Position numbers and translations under genes: made by a program. Under the pieces are notes generated by a model. That model saw only the letters and a list, made by a program, of their open reading frames with translations, did no database searches and was not told where the DNA came from. This document shows, piece by piece, positions 1-7,208 of a DNA stretch of 9,227 bases (its first letter is position 1; each line of letters starts with the position of its first letter). Origin of the DNA: an uncultured Campylobacter sp. Its GTDB lineage: Bacteria; Campylobacterota; Campylobacteria; Campylobacterales; Campylobacteraceae. The DNA is taken from contig NZ_CALHII010000132.1 in NCBI RefSeq assembly GCF_938030815.1, positions 1-9,227 of the forward strand. Reading direction: 5' to 3'.

Positions 1-1818
1 CTGATGGACGGCGGCACCGGGCTCGTGCATACGGCTCCTGGGCACGGCGAGGACGATTATTTCGTAGGGCTTAAATACGGTATCGAGGTACTGATGCCTG
101 TGGATGAGGGCGGCTGTTTCGATCAAACTCTTAAAACCAAAAAACTCTTCCGCGCAGACGTCGTAGATGAGTTCGTGGGGATGCATATTTTCAAAGCAAA
201 CGAGAAAATTTTAGAGCTTCTAGGCCCCGCGCTTATCAAGTCCGGTAAATTCGTCCACTCCTATCCGCACTGCTGGCGCACGCACAAGCCGGTGATCTAC
301 CGCGCGACGAAGCAGTGGTTTATCGCGATGGACGAGCCTAAACTCAGCGGCAAGACGCTGCGCCAAGTAGCCCTTGAGGAGATCGAAAAGGTTAAATTTT
401 ACCCGCAAAGCGGCATCAACCGCTTAAGCTCGATGATAGAGAACCGCCCCGATTGGTGTATCTCACGCCAAAGGGATTGGGGCGTGCCGATCGCGTTTTT
501 CCGCGACAAAAGCACCAAAGAGCCGATCTTTGATGAGAAAATTTTAAATAATATCTACGAAATTTTTAAGGCCAAAGGCGCGGATGCTTGGTGGCAGATG
601 GAAATTTCGGAGCTCTTGCCGCAGGACAGCGGCTATAAGGCTGAAAATTTAGAAAAGGTGATGGATATCTTAGACGTTTGGTTCGATAGCGGCTCTACGT
701 GGAAAGCGGTGCTGCAAAGCGGCGCCTACGATGCAGGCAAATTCCCCGCGGATATGTATCTTGAGGGCAGCGACCAACACCGCGGCTGGTTTCAAAGCTC
801 TCTGCTTCTAAGCTGCGCGATCAACGAATGCGCGCCGTACAAGAGCATCCTCACGCACGGATTTACCGTCGATGAGAAGGGTCAGAAGATGAGTAAATCA
901 GTCGGAAACGTCGTCTATCCGCAAGAGGTCGCAAAGAGCCACGGCGTTGAAATTTTACGCCTGTGGGTCGCGATGAGCGACTACTCGACCGATCTAAAGA
1001 TCAGCGACAATATCTTAAAGCAGGTAAGCGAACAGTACCGCAAGATCCGAAATACTATAAGATTTCTGCTCGCAAGCACGAGCGATTTAAATGAGATCGA
1101 GACGAGCAATTTTACGCGGCTTGACCGCTGGATCCTAACGCGCGCTACAAACGCCTTTGCGGGCGCGGAAGCGGCGTTTAGAAACTACGATTTTTCAAAG
1201 GGCTTCAACGCCTTGCTAAATTTCTTAAGCGCCGATCTGAGCGGAATTTATCTTGATATCTGCAAAGACAGGCTCTACTGCGACGCACCCGACGAGCCGC
1301 GCCGTAGAAGCGCGCAAAGCGCGATCGCTCTGATCACGCGAGCGCTGCTGCCTCTGATCGCGCCTACGCTAACCTACACGATCGACGAAGTGATGGAATT
1401 TGCGCCGCAAATCATTAAAGAGGGCAAAGAAGACGTTTTCGATCTGACATATAAGCCGATAGAATTTGACGATTTTCTAGAATTCGACGAAATTTTAATC
1501 AAATCGAGAGAGAAATTTTTCGAGCTCATCGACGCGCTGAAAAAGGACAAGATCATCAAATCGACGCTTGAGCTGGTTTTAGAAACGAGCTCGAACGAAA
1601 TTTTATCAAACGACATCCTAGGCGTGGCGGATTGGTTCATGGTAAGCGACGTGGATACCCTGCAAAGCGAGGAGGCTCTAGCGGAGTTTAAGATAAACGA
1701 CGAAATTTTCCGCCTCGTAAAATCATCAAAACACAAATGCCCGAGATGCTGGAAATTTAACGCAAAAGAGCCTGATGAGCTCTGCCCGCGCTGCGCGAAG
1801 GTCATGCATGCTCGCTAG
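1..1818 (+). CDS. ileS: Isoleucyl-tRNA synthetase, 3' part (5' end outside window)
   Basis: Class I aminoacyl-tRNA synthetase that charges tRNA-Ile in the cytoplasm and hydrolyses mischarged Val-tRNA. The frame is open from base 1, so the ATG at 4 is internal. The first residues carry the editing-domain motif VHTAPGHGEDDY. Aligned with E. coli IleS as I remember it (His333, Asp342), about 325 residues, including the HIGH motif, lie upstream. Next come the returning catalytic core (DWCISRQRDWGVPI), DVWFDSGS, the motif EGSDQHRGWFQ and the KMSKS loop at 886-900. The anticodon-binding helical domain follows. A C-terminal zinc knuckle has two CPRC pairs, with Cys codons at 1738, 1747, 1783 and 1792. 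The inferred full length of about 930 residues is normal. The end overlaps the next small ORF by 11 bases. Identification is secure. Confidence 0.97.
   Translation: MMDGGTGLVHTAPGHGEDDYFVGLKYGIEVLMPVDEGGCFDQTLKTKKLFRADVVDEFVGMHIFKANEKILELLGPALIKSGKFVHSYPHCWRTHKPVIYRATKQWFIAMDEPKLSGKTLRQVALEEIEKVKFYPQSGINRLSSMIENRPDWCISRQRDWGVPIAFFRDKSTKEPIFDEKILNNIYEIFKAKGADAWWQMEISELLPQDSGYKAENLEKVMDILDVWFDSGSTWKAVLQSGAYDAGKFPADMYLEGSDQHRGWFQSSLLLSCAINECAPYKSILTHGFTVDEKGQKMSKSVGNVVYPQEVAKSHGVEILRLWVAMSDYSTDLKISDNILKQVSEQYRKIRNTIRFLLASTSDLNEIETSNFTRLDRWILTRATNAFAGAEAAFRNYDFSKGFNALLNFLSADLSGIYLDICKDRLYCDAPDEPRRRSAQSAIALITRALLPLIAPTLTYTIDEVMEFAPQIIKEGKEDVFDLTYKPIEFDDFLEFDEILIKSREKFFELIDALKKDKIIKSTLELVLETSSNEILSNDILGVADWFMVSDVDTLQSEEALAEFKINDEIFRLVKSSKHKCPRCWKFNAKEPDELCPRCAKVMHAR
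1798..1801 (+). promoter_or_regulatory. Ribosome binding site for the 36-residue ORF
   Basis: AAGG lies inside the last ileS codons, six bases before the ATG at 1808. It supports that ATG as a genuine start nested in the end of ileS. Confidence 0.5.
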
Positions 1819-1918
1819 CCCCATAAGTCTTGGCTTCGTATTTTTTACGATCGCGCTGATCTGCGTAGCGACGGGCGTGGGGATCTATTTCGTGAATAAA
1901 TTTAAGGATGGCAGATGA
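1808..1918 (+). CDS. Small single-span membrane protein between ileS and gatA
   Basis: A 36-residue ORF starting inside ileS (11-base overlap) and ending with a TGA that shares ATGA with the gatA start. It has an AAGG ribosome binding site six bases upstream of its ATG. Residues 8 to 29 form one hydrophobic stretch (LGFVFFTIALICVATGVG, then IYFV), followed by a basic tail NKFKDGR. This suggests one inner-membrane helix with the C-terminus in the cytoplasm. No catalytic motif is visible and the function is unknown. From memory, C. jejuni has a small predicted membrane protein in the same place (Cj1060c), which would favour a real conserved gene; I could not check this. It may also serve to couple gatA translation, since the gatA ribosome binding site lies within it. 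Confidence 0.72.
   Translation: MLASPISLGFVFFTIALICVATGVGIYFVNKFKDGR
1904..1908 (+). promoter_or_regulatory. Ribosome binding site for gatA, inside the small ORF
   Basis: AAGGA ends six bases before the gatA ATG at 1915 and lies in the last codons of the 36-residue ORF. Ribosomes finishing that ORF would stop on the gatA start, as expected for coupled translation. Confidence 0.55.
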
Positions 1919-3273
1919 TAAGTTTGAAAGAGGCTCTAAAGCTGAGCGGGGATGAAATTTCGGCGCTTAGAGCGGAGCTAAAGGATAAAATTTTAAAAAC
2001 CAAAGAGCTCGGCGCCTACGTCGAGCAGCTTACGGGCGAGGCCCTAAACATCAGCGGCGAGGGCGTGCCGATCGCGATCAAAGATAACATTCAGGTAAAA
2101 GATTGGAGCGTCACTTCGGCGAGTAAAATTTTGCAAGGCTACGTTGCGCCATACGACGCGACGGTAATTAAAAAGCTACGCGAGCGCGGTTTGGCGCCGT
2201 TTGGGCGAACGAATATGGATGAGTTTGCGATGGGAAGCACGACTGAGAGCTCATTCTACGGCAAAACTCTCAATCCGACCGATCACTCGCGCGTACCTGG
2301 CGGCAGTAGCGGCGGAAGCGCGGCTGCCGTAGCGGCAAATATCGCCATAGCCGCACTCGGAAGCGATACGGGCGGCTCTATCCGCCAGCCGGCGGCATTT
2401 TGCGGCTGCGTAGGCTTTAAGCCGAGCTACGGCAGGGTCAGCCGCTACGGGCTCGCGGCGTATTCTAGCAGCCTCGATCAGATAGGACCGATTACGCGCA
2501 GCGTCGAGGACGCGGCGATTTTATACGACATCATCGCAGGCCGCGACGAGATGGACAGCACGAGCTACGCAGGCACTTACGAAAGCACCGCGGATAAGCT
2601 AAACGCGGATCGCAAGCTTAAGATCGCCGTTATAAAAAATTATATCGACGAGGCCTCGCAGCAGGTCAAAGAGGCTTTAAATTTAACTATAGAAAAGCTA
2701 AAATCCTTCGGGCATGAGATCGTTTATCGCGATCTTTGCAGCTCCAAATACGACATCGCGACCTACTACATCATCGCAACCGCCGAGGCTAGCGCAAATT
2801 TAAGCCGCTACGACGGCGTGCGCTACGGAAACCGCGCGAAGGCTCTAAATTTAAAAGAGCTCTACGCCAACACTCGCGGCGAAGGCTTCGGCGACGAGGT
2901 CAAAAGAAGAATGCTTCTAGGCACCTTCGTGCTAAGCAGCGGCTATTACGACGCGTATTACATCAAGGCACAGAAGGCAAGAGCCTTCATCAAAAGCGAA
3001 TATGAGGAAATTTTAAAAGACGCCGATTTGATTTTTATGCCGATCGCGCCGGGCGTAGCGTATAAATTCGGCGAGCTTAGCGATCCGCTTCGCGCATATC
3101 TTAGCGACATCTACACGATCGGCGTAAATTTAGCGGGGCTTCCCGCGATCTCCGTGCCGGTAGCAAAAAACAAAGAGGCTCTTAATATTAGCGCGCAGCT
3201 CATCGGGCGCGCTTACGACGAACAAACGGTGCTGGACGGCGGCTTGAGTTTAGAAAAAATCGTGAAAGGATAA
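1915..3273 (+). CDS. gatA: Glutamyl-tRNA(Gln)/aspartyl-tRNA(Asn) amidotransferase subunit A
   Basis: GatA is the glutaminase subunit of the cytoplasmic GatCAB complex. It releases ammonia from glutamine so that GatB can convert Glu-tRNA-Gln (and in many bacteria Asp-tRNA-Asn) to the correct amidated form. The protein has 452 residues, slightly shorter than the usual 475 to 490. The amidase signature is plain: AIKDN with Lys56, PGGSSGGSAAAVA with Ser131, and GSDTGGSIRQPA with Ser155. The spacings match the Lys79/Ser154/Ser178 triad of S. aureus GatA, so the enzyme should be active. The ATG overlaps the stop of the small membrane ORF (ATGA), and guaB starts 2 bases after its stop. Partners gatB and gatC are not in the window. 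Identification is secure. Confidence 0.97.
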   Translation: MISLKEALKLSGDEISALRAELKDKILKTKELGAYVEQLTGEALNISGEGVPIAIKDNIQVKDWSVTSASKILQGYVAPYDATVIKKLRERGLAPFGRTNMDEFAMGSTTESSFYGKTLNPTDHSRVPGGSSGGSAAAVAANIAIAALGSDTGGSIRQPAAFCGCVGFKPSYGRVSRYGLAAYSSSLDQIGPITRSVEDAAILYDIIAGRDEMDSTSYAGTYESTADKLNADRKLKIAVIKNYIDEASQQVKEALNLTIEKLKSFGHEIVYRDLCSSKYDIATYYIIATAEASANLSRYDGVRYGNRAKALNLKELYANTRGEGFGDEVKRRMLLGTFVLSSGYYDAYYIKAQKARAFIKSEYEEILKDADLIFMPIAPGVAYKFGELSDPLRAYLSDIYTIGVNLAGLPAISVPVAKNKEALNISAQLIGRAYDEQTVLDGGLSLEKIVKG

Positions 3274-3275
3274 GT

Positions 3276-4727
3276 ATGAAGATCGTCAAAAAGGCTCTGA
3301 CCTTCGAGGATGTTTTGTTGGTACCGCAATACTCTGAAATTTTACCCAAAGAGGTCGATATCAGCACGAGTTTTACGAAAAATATCACGCTAAATACCCC
3401 TCTCGTGAGTGCTGCGATGGATACGGTCACCGAGTACCGCACCGCGATAATGATGGCGCGCCTCGGCGGCATCGGCGTGATCCATAAAAATATGGACGAG
3501 GGCTCCCAAGCCAAGATGGTTCGCCGTGTAAAAAAGAGCGAAAGCGGCGTCATAATCGATCCTATCTCGATCAAGGCGGATGCCACGATCAAAGACGCTC
3601 TCGATCTGATGAGCGAGTACCATATTAGCGGCATTCCCGTTATCGACGACAACGGCGTGCTGATCGGAATTTTAACTAATCGCGACCTGCGCTTTGAAAC
3701 CGACACCGCCGCGCTTGTGGGCGAGAAGATGACCAAAGCTCCGCTAATTACCGCTCCGAAGGGCTGCACGCTTGATGATGCGGAGAAAATTTTTAGAAAC
3801 AATAAGGTAGAAAAGCTTCCGATAATCGACGCAAACGGCCACTTAGAGGGGCTTATTACGATTAAAGACCTTAAAAAGCGCATTGAATATCCAAGCGCCA
3901 ATAAAGACAAATTCGGCCGCCTTCGCGTCGCCGCAGCGATTGGCGTAGGCCATCTGCAAAGAGCCGAAGCTCTCGTCAAAGCGGGCGTAGATGCGCTTGT
4001 GATGGACTCCGCGCACGGACACTCCAAAGGCATTATCGACACGCTTAAGGAGCTAAAGCGAAATTTTGACGTGGACGTAGTGGTCGGAAACGTCGCAAAC
4101 CCCGCCAGCATAAAAGATATCGCAAACGCGGGAGCAGACGCGATTAAAGTAGGCATCGGCCCGGGCTCGATCTGCACTACGCGTATCGTAGCGGGCGTGG
4201 GCGTGCCGCAATTTACCGCGATCAACGATTGCGCGATCGAGGCGGCTAAATTTGGAATTCCGATCATCGCAGACGGCGGCATCAAATACTCGGGCGACAT
4301 CGCTAAAGCCCTAGCTGCGGGCGCAAGCTCGGTGATGATGGGAAGCCTGCTTGCGGGCTGCTACGAAACCCCGGGCGAGCTCATTACGTTTCAGGGCCGC
4401 CAGTACAAAACCTACCGCGGTATGGGCTCTTTGGCGGCGATGCAGAAGGGAAGCTCGGATCGCTACTTTCAAGACGGCACCGCAAAAGAAAAGCTCGTAC
4501 CCGAGGGGGTCGAGGGGCGCGTACCTTACGCAGGCATGCTAAAAGACGTGATCTTTCAGCTACTAGGCGGCTTGCGAAGCTCGATGGGATACTGCGGCAG
4601 CAAGGATATCGCGACCTTTCAGCAAAAGGCGGAATTCGTCGAGATCACGAGCGCAGGTCTTAAAGAAAGCCACGTCCACGACGTCATCATTACGCAGGAA
4701 GCGCCGAATTACCGAGTAAATCAGTGA
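3276..4727 (+). CDS. guaB: Inosine-5'-monophosphate dehydrogenase
   Basis: GuaB oxidises IMP to XMP with NAD+, the committed step of GTP synthesis. The 483-residue length is typical of bacterial IMPDH. The N-terminal barrel part has LTFEDVLLVPQYSE. Two CBS domains follow at about residues 92-145 and 150-206 (ISGIPVIDDNG and VEKLPIIDANG), a known site of nucleotide regulation. The barrel then resumes with DSAHGHS (about 244-250), the active-site loop GIGPGSICTTR with catalytic Cys300, and DGGI at 333-336. The mobile flap RGMGSLAAMQ leads to the Arg396-Tyr397 dyad. AAGGA at 3266-3270 serves the ATG, which lies 2 bases after gatA. The TGA stop shares GTGA with the metX start. All key residues are present. 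Confidence 0.98.
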   Translation: MKIVKKALTFEDVLLVPQYSEILPKEVDISTSFTKNITLNTPLVSAAMDTVTEYRTAIMMARLGGIGVIHKNMDEGSQAKMVRRVKKSESGVIIDPISIKADATIKDALDLMSEYHISGIPVIDDNGVLIGILTNRDLRFETDTAALVGEKMTKAPLITAPKGCTLDDAEKIFRNNKVEKLPIIDANGHLEGLITIKDLKKRIEYPSANKDKFGRLRVAAAIGVGHLQRAEALVKAGVDALVMDSAHGHSKGIIDTLKELKRNFDVDVVVGNVANPASIKDIANAGADAIKVGIGPGSICTTRIVAGVGVPQFTAINDCAIEAAKFGIPIIADGGIKYSGDIAKALAAGASSVMMGSLLAGCYETPGELITFQGRQYKTYRGMGSLAAMQKGSSDRYFQDGTAKEKLVPEGVEGRVPYAGMLKDVIFQLLGGLRSSMGYCGSKDIATFQQKAEFVEITSAGLKESHVHDVIITQEAPNYRVNQ

Positions 4728-5830
4728 TCCTTCAAAGCAAAATTCAAAATTTCGACGAGCCGCTCTATCTGGAGAGCGGCCGCGTCTTTTCCAACTTCAA
4801 GCTCGCCTATGAAACCTACGGCGAGCTAAACCCGGACAAATCAAACGTCATCGTCATCTGCCACGCCTTAACCGGCTCCGCGCACGCCGCGGGACTTTAC
4901 GAAGGCGACGTTAAACCGGGCTGGTGGGACGGGCTCATCGGCGATCATAAAGCGGTCGATACTACGAAATTTTTCGTCATCTGCATAAATATCCTAGCTT
5001 CGCCGTTTGGCTCGACATGCCCGCTCGATGTTGATGAAAGCAGCGGCCGCGAGTACCGCTTACGCTTTCCGGTAGTGGTCGTCTCGGACGTCGTGCGCGC
5101 GCAGATGATGCTTTTAAAGCGCCTAGGCATCGCTCGCGCCCGCGCCGTTATCGGCGGCAGCTTGGGCGGCATGCAGGCGCTGTGCTATGCGATCGAATAT
5201 CCGGAATTTGCGGATGAAATTTTCGTACTCGCAAGCACCTACGCCACGCAGCCTTGGGCGATCGCGTTTAATAAGATCGCGACCGAGGCCATCTTGCGCG
5301 ATCCAAATTTTAAAAACGGCAACTACGATAAAAATCTAATCGCCGAGCGCGGGCTTGACGGCATGGCGGTGGGGCGCATGGCGGGGCATATCAGCTTTTT
5401 AAGCCCAAGCTCGATGCAGGATAAATTCGGGCGCAACTACGTCGAAACCGACGGTCTTTACGAAATTAACGGGCGCTTTCAAGTTGATCGCTACCTTGAA
5501 TACAACGGCGAAAATTTCGCGCGCAGGTTCGATCCGCTGTGCTATCTCTATATCGCCAAGATGATGAATATATTTGATTGCACGCGCCACTACGGCAATC
5601 TCAAAAACGCCTGCGCGCAGATCAGATCGCGCCTGCACCTCATCTCTTTCAAAGGCGACGTGCTCTTTCCGCCGGGGCTAATGAAAGAAATTTACGATGC
5701 GATGAGCGATCTGGGCAAAAAGGATCGCGCGAGCTACGCGCAGATCGATAGCGACTACGGACACGACGCGTTTTTGGTCGAGATAGAAAAATTTGATTAC
5801 ATCATAAAAAGGATTTTGGATGAGTTTTGA
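4724..5830 (+). CDS. metX: Homoserine O-acetyltransferase (MetX type)
   Basis: An alpha/beta-hydrolase acyltransferase that transfers an acyl group, usually acetyl from acetyl-CoA, to homoserine in methionine synthesis. It has 368 residues, normal for MetX. Visible motifs are CHALTGSAHAAG, the nucleophile elbow GGSLGGMQAL with Ser146, GRMAGHISFLSPSSMQDKFGR, Asp312 in FKGDVLFPP and His347 in DYGHDAFL, which together give the Ser-Asp-His triad. GSTCP replaces the GSTGP I would expect, a mild divergence. MetX-type enzymes can use succinyl-CoA or act on serine, so acyl-donor specificity is inferred from the family. The start is taken as the GTG at 4724, overlapping the guaB stop by 4 bases; there is only a weak GAG upstream, so coupling to guaB is likely. 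It overlaps xseB by 11 bases. Confidence 0.93.
   Translation: MILQSKIQNFDEPLYLESGRVFSNFKLAYETYGELNPDKSNVIVICHALTGSAHAAGLYEGDVKPGWWDGLIGDHKAVDTTKFFVICINILASPFGSTCPLDVDESSGREYRLRFPVVVVSDVVRAQMMLLKRLGIARARAVIGGSLGGMQALCYAIEYPEFADEIFVLASTYATQPWAIAFNKIATEAILRDPNFKNGNYDKNLIAERGLDGMAVGRMAGHISFLSPSSMQDKFGRNYVETDGLYEINGRFQVDRYLEYNGENFARRFDPLCYLYIAKMMNIFDCTRHYGNLKNACAQIRSRLHLISFKGDVLFPPGLMKEIYDAMSDLGKKDRASYAQIDSDYGHDAFLVEIEKFDYIIKRILDEF
5809..5813 (+). promoter_or_regulatory. Ribosome binding site for xseB, inside metX
   Basis: AAGGA lies within the last metX codons, six bases before the ATG at 5820. It fixes the xseB start at a position overlapping metX. Confidence 0.55.
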
Positions 5831-6005
5831 GGAAAAAATGGAGAAGATTAACGCGCTTTTAAAAAGCCTAAACGACAAGGATCTAAGCCTAGAGGGAAGC
5901 GTGAAGCTGTATAAACAGGGCGTGGCGCTGCTAAAGGAGGCGAAGGAAATTTTAGAAAACGCCAAACTCGAGGTTGCCGAAATAAGCGCACCCGAGCAGG
6001 CTTAG
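5820..6005 (+). CDS. xseB: Exodeoxyribonuclease VII small subunit
   Basis: XseB binds in several copies to the XseA large subunit to form exonuclease VII, which degrades single-stranded DNA to oligonucleotides during repair. The 61-residue product has the family pattern: MSFEEKMEKINALL, then LSLEGSVKLYKQGVALLKEA, then ILENAKLEV, making two amphipathic helices with a short turn. The C-terminal tail is short. The ATG overlaps metX by 11 bases and has AAGGA six bases upstream. xseA is not in the window. Despite its small size, the motif match makes this a safe call. Confidence 0.93.
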   Translation: MSFEEKMEKINALLKSLNDKDLSLEGSVKLYKQGVALLKEAKEILENAKLEVAEISAPEQA

Positions 6006-6008
6006 GAG
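6004..6008 (+). promoter_or_regulatory. Ribosome binding site for the nitrilase-fold gene
   Basis: AGGAG overlaps the xseB stop codon TAG and ends six bases before the ATG at 6015, defining that start. Confidence 0.55.
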
Positions 6009-6014
6009 ACGACG

Positions 6015-7208
6015 ATGATAAACGTATGCGTTTTACAACTACCGACGCTTTCGATGAGCGAAAATCGGATCGATTACTATATGAAGGTTGCCAAAGACAA
6101 CGGCGCGCGGATCGTGCTGCTGGGCGAATATGAGCTAAATTCCTTCTTTAGCGAGCTTAAAAAGATGCCCCGCTCTATCGCCTGCGAACAGAGCGAGCAC
6201 AAGCAGGAGCTGATGGCGCGGCTGGCCGCCAAATACGACCTGCATATCGTAGCGCCGATAATCAGAGCCGCTAGCGGCGCGATTTTGAGGCAAGCGGGTA
6301 TTTTCAGCGGCGCGGCTCAAAAAAGCGCGAACTGCGGCAGCGAAAATTCTTTAAGCCTTAAAGGCGAGCAAGGTCGCAAGGGCGAGCTAAATTCCAAGAG
6401 CGATTTAAATTCCAACGATGGTTCAAATTCTAAAGGCGCTTTAAATTCCAATAGCGAGCAGAGTTCCAAAGGCGGCTTAAATTCCGAAGGCGCTTTAAAT
6501 TCCTGCGGCGCGCACGCTTTAAATTTAAAAGCCGCAAATTCCGCAGACGGTTTAAATTTAAGCGCTTCGATCCCGAGTAACTCGAACGCTTCAAATTTAA
6601 AAGCCGAAAGCCAAAAAGACGCGGGTGAAGATGAGATCTTTTGCGCGAGCGAAAACGAGCCTATCTGGGTGAAATCCTGCGCGAAATTTTCGCCCTCGGA
6701 GGTGAAATTTTACGATCAAAATATCCTGATGGACTATCCGCACTGGGACGAGGAGGGTTTTTTCGCCAACCGCAAAAGCCGCAAAATCGGTAAAATTTCG
6801 CCGATGATCTTTAGCGAAGGCGGCGTAAAATTCGGCATGTGTTTCGGCTACGAGGCGCATTTTGACGTATTTTGGCGCTATTTTATGCAGAAAAACGTCG
6901 GCTGCGTACTCGTACCGTGCGCCTCGACCTTCGAAAGCGGCGGGCGCTGGCGCGAGCTTTTGAAGATGCGCGCGTTTACGAACTCGCTCTACGTCATCCG
7001 CGCCAACCGCATCGGTGAGGCGAAATTCGGCGATAGCGAGTTTAAATTTTACGGCGAGAGCTTCGTCGTAACCCCCGGCGGCGAGATCGCAAACGAGCTG
7101 AAAAACGAAGAGGGCGTGCTGATGTGCGAAGTGGACGCAGACGAGATCGCTGCGGCGCGCGGGCTGTGGAAATTCCGCAAAAATTTAGTCAGCAGGGGGC
7201 TTTTATGA
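6015..7208 (+). CDS. Carbon-nitrogen hydrolase (nitrilase-fold) protein with repeat insert, probably degenerate active site
   Basis: The 397-residue protein has nitrilase-superfamily core on both sides of a long insert. The N-terminal part (1 to about 85) has the strand-helix-strand start and LLGEYELN, with Glu38 in the place of the catalytic Glu. The C-terminal part (about 214-397) has FYDQNILMDYPHWDEEGFF, FGMCFGYEAHF, LLKMRAFTNSLYVIRANRIG and SFVVTPGGEI. By motif alignment the catalytic Lys position holds Gln235 and the catalytic Cys position holds Gly278; the nearest Cys is 276. Amidase activity is therefore doubtful. Residues about 86-213 are a low-complexity Asn/Ser/Gly-rich insert built on a hexapeptide repeat, which explains the length compared with about 260-280 for the family. 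It starts 9 bases after xseB and overlaps the next gene by ATGA. Fold confident, function unknown. Confidence 0.85.
   Translation: MINVCVLQLPTLSMSENRIDYYMKVAKDNGARIVLLGEYELNSFFSELKKMPRSIACEQSEHKQELMARLAAKYDLHIVAPIIRAASGAILRQAGIFSGAAQKSANCGSENSLSLKGEQGRKGELNSKSDLNSNDGSNSKGALNSNSEQSSKGGLNSEGALNSCGAHALNLKAANSADGLNLSASIPSNSNASNLKAESQKDAGEDEIFCASENEPIWVKSCAKFSPSEVKFYDQNILMDYPHWDEEGFFANRKSRKIGKISPMIFSEGGVKFGMCFGYEAHFDVFWRYFMQKNVGCVLVPCASTFESGGRWRELLKMRAFTNSLYVIRANRIGEAKFGDSEFKFYGESFVVTPGGEIANELKNEEGVLMCEVDADEIAAARGLWKFRKNLVSRGLL
6390..6521 (+). repeat. 18-bp in-frame tandem repeat (about 7 units) encoding NSKGAL-like hexapeptides
   Basis: Units start at 6390, 6408, 6426, 6444, 6462, 6480 and 6498, exactly 18 bases apart, with consensus AATTCCAAAGGCGCTTTA. 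The last unit is stretched to 24 bases. Translated units read NSKSDL, NSNDGS, NSKGAL, NSNSEQ, SSKGGL, NSEGAL and NSCGAHAL. Degenerate copies lie before it (GRKGEL, 6372-6389) and after it (NLKAA, NSADGL, up to about 6611). The 18-bp unit keeps the frame, so copy changes would alter protein length without breaking the gene. Confidence 0.9.
7194..7199 (+). promoter_or_regulatory. Ribosome binding site for the ThiF-like gene
   Basis: AGGGGG lies five bases before the ATG at 7205, within the last codons of the nitrilase-fold gene. It supports 7205 as the start over the in-frame upstream GTG at 7124. Confidence 0.5.

Noticed and set aside
1374..1805. A 143-codon minus-strand frame opposite the end of ileS
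   Set aside because: It is the mirror of ileS including its zinc knuckle codons; no ribosome binding site or motif supports it.
3200..4300. A 366-codon open frame on the minus strand opposite gatA and guaB
   Set aside because: It lies across guaB, which has complete IMPDH motifs. The translation is Ser/Ala/Pro-rich, has no domain and reflects guaB codon usage.
4351..4542. A 63-codon plus-strand frame inside guaB
   Set aside because: It is a shifted reading of the guaB flap region, Arg/Ala-rich, with no sign of independent coding.
6372..6611. The repeat region as a CRISPR array
   Set aside because: Units are contiguous 18-mers without spacers and lie in frame inside a protein-coding gene.
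7124..7204. Upstream extension of the ThiF-like gene to a GTG at 7124
   Set aside because: The extension overlaps 85 bases of the preceding gene, reads as Arg-rich out-of-frame sequence, and the ATG at 7205 has a ribosome binding site and the family's normal N-terminus.
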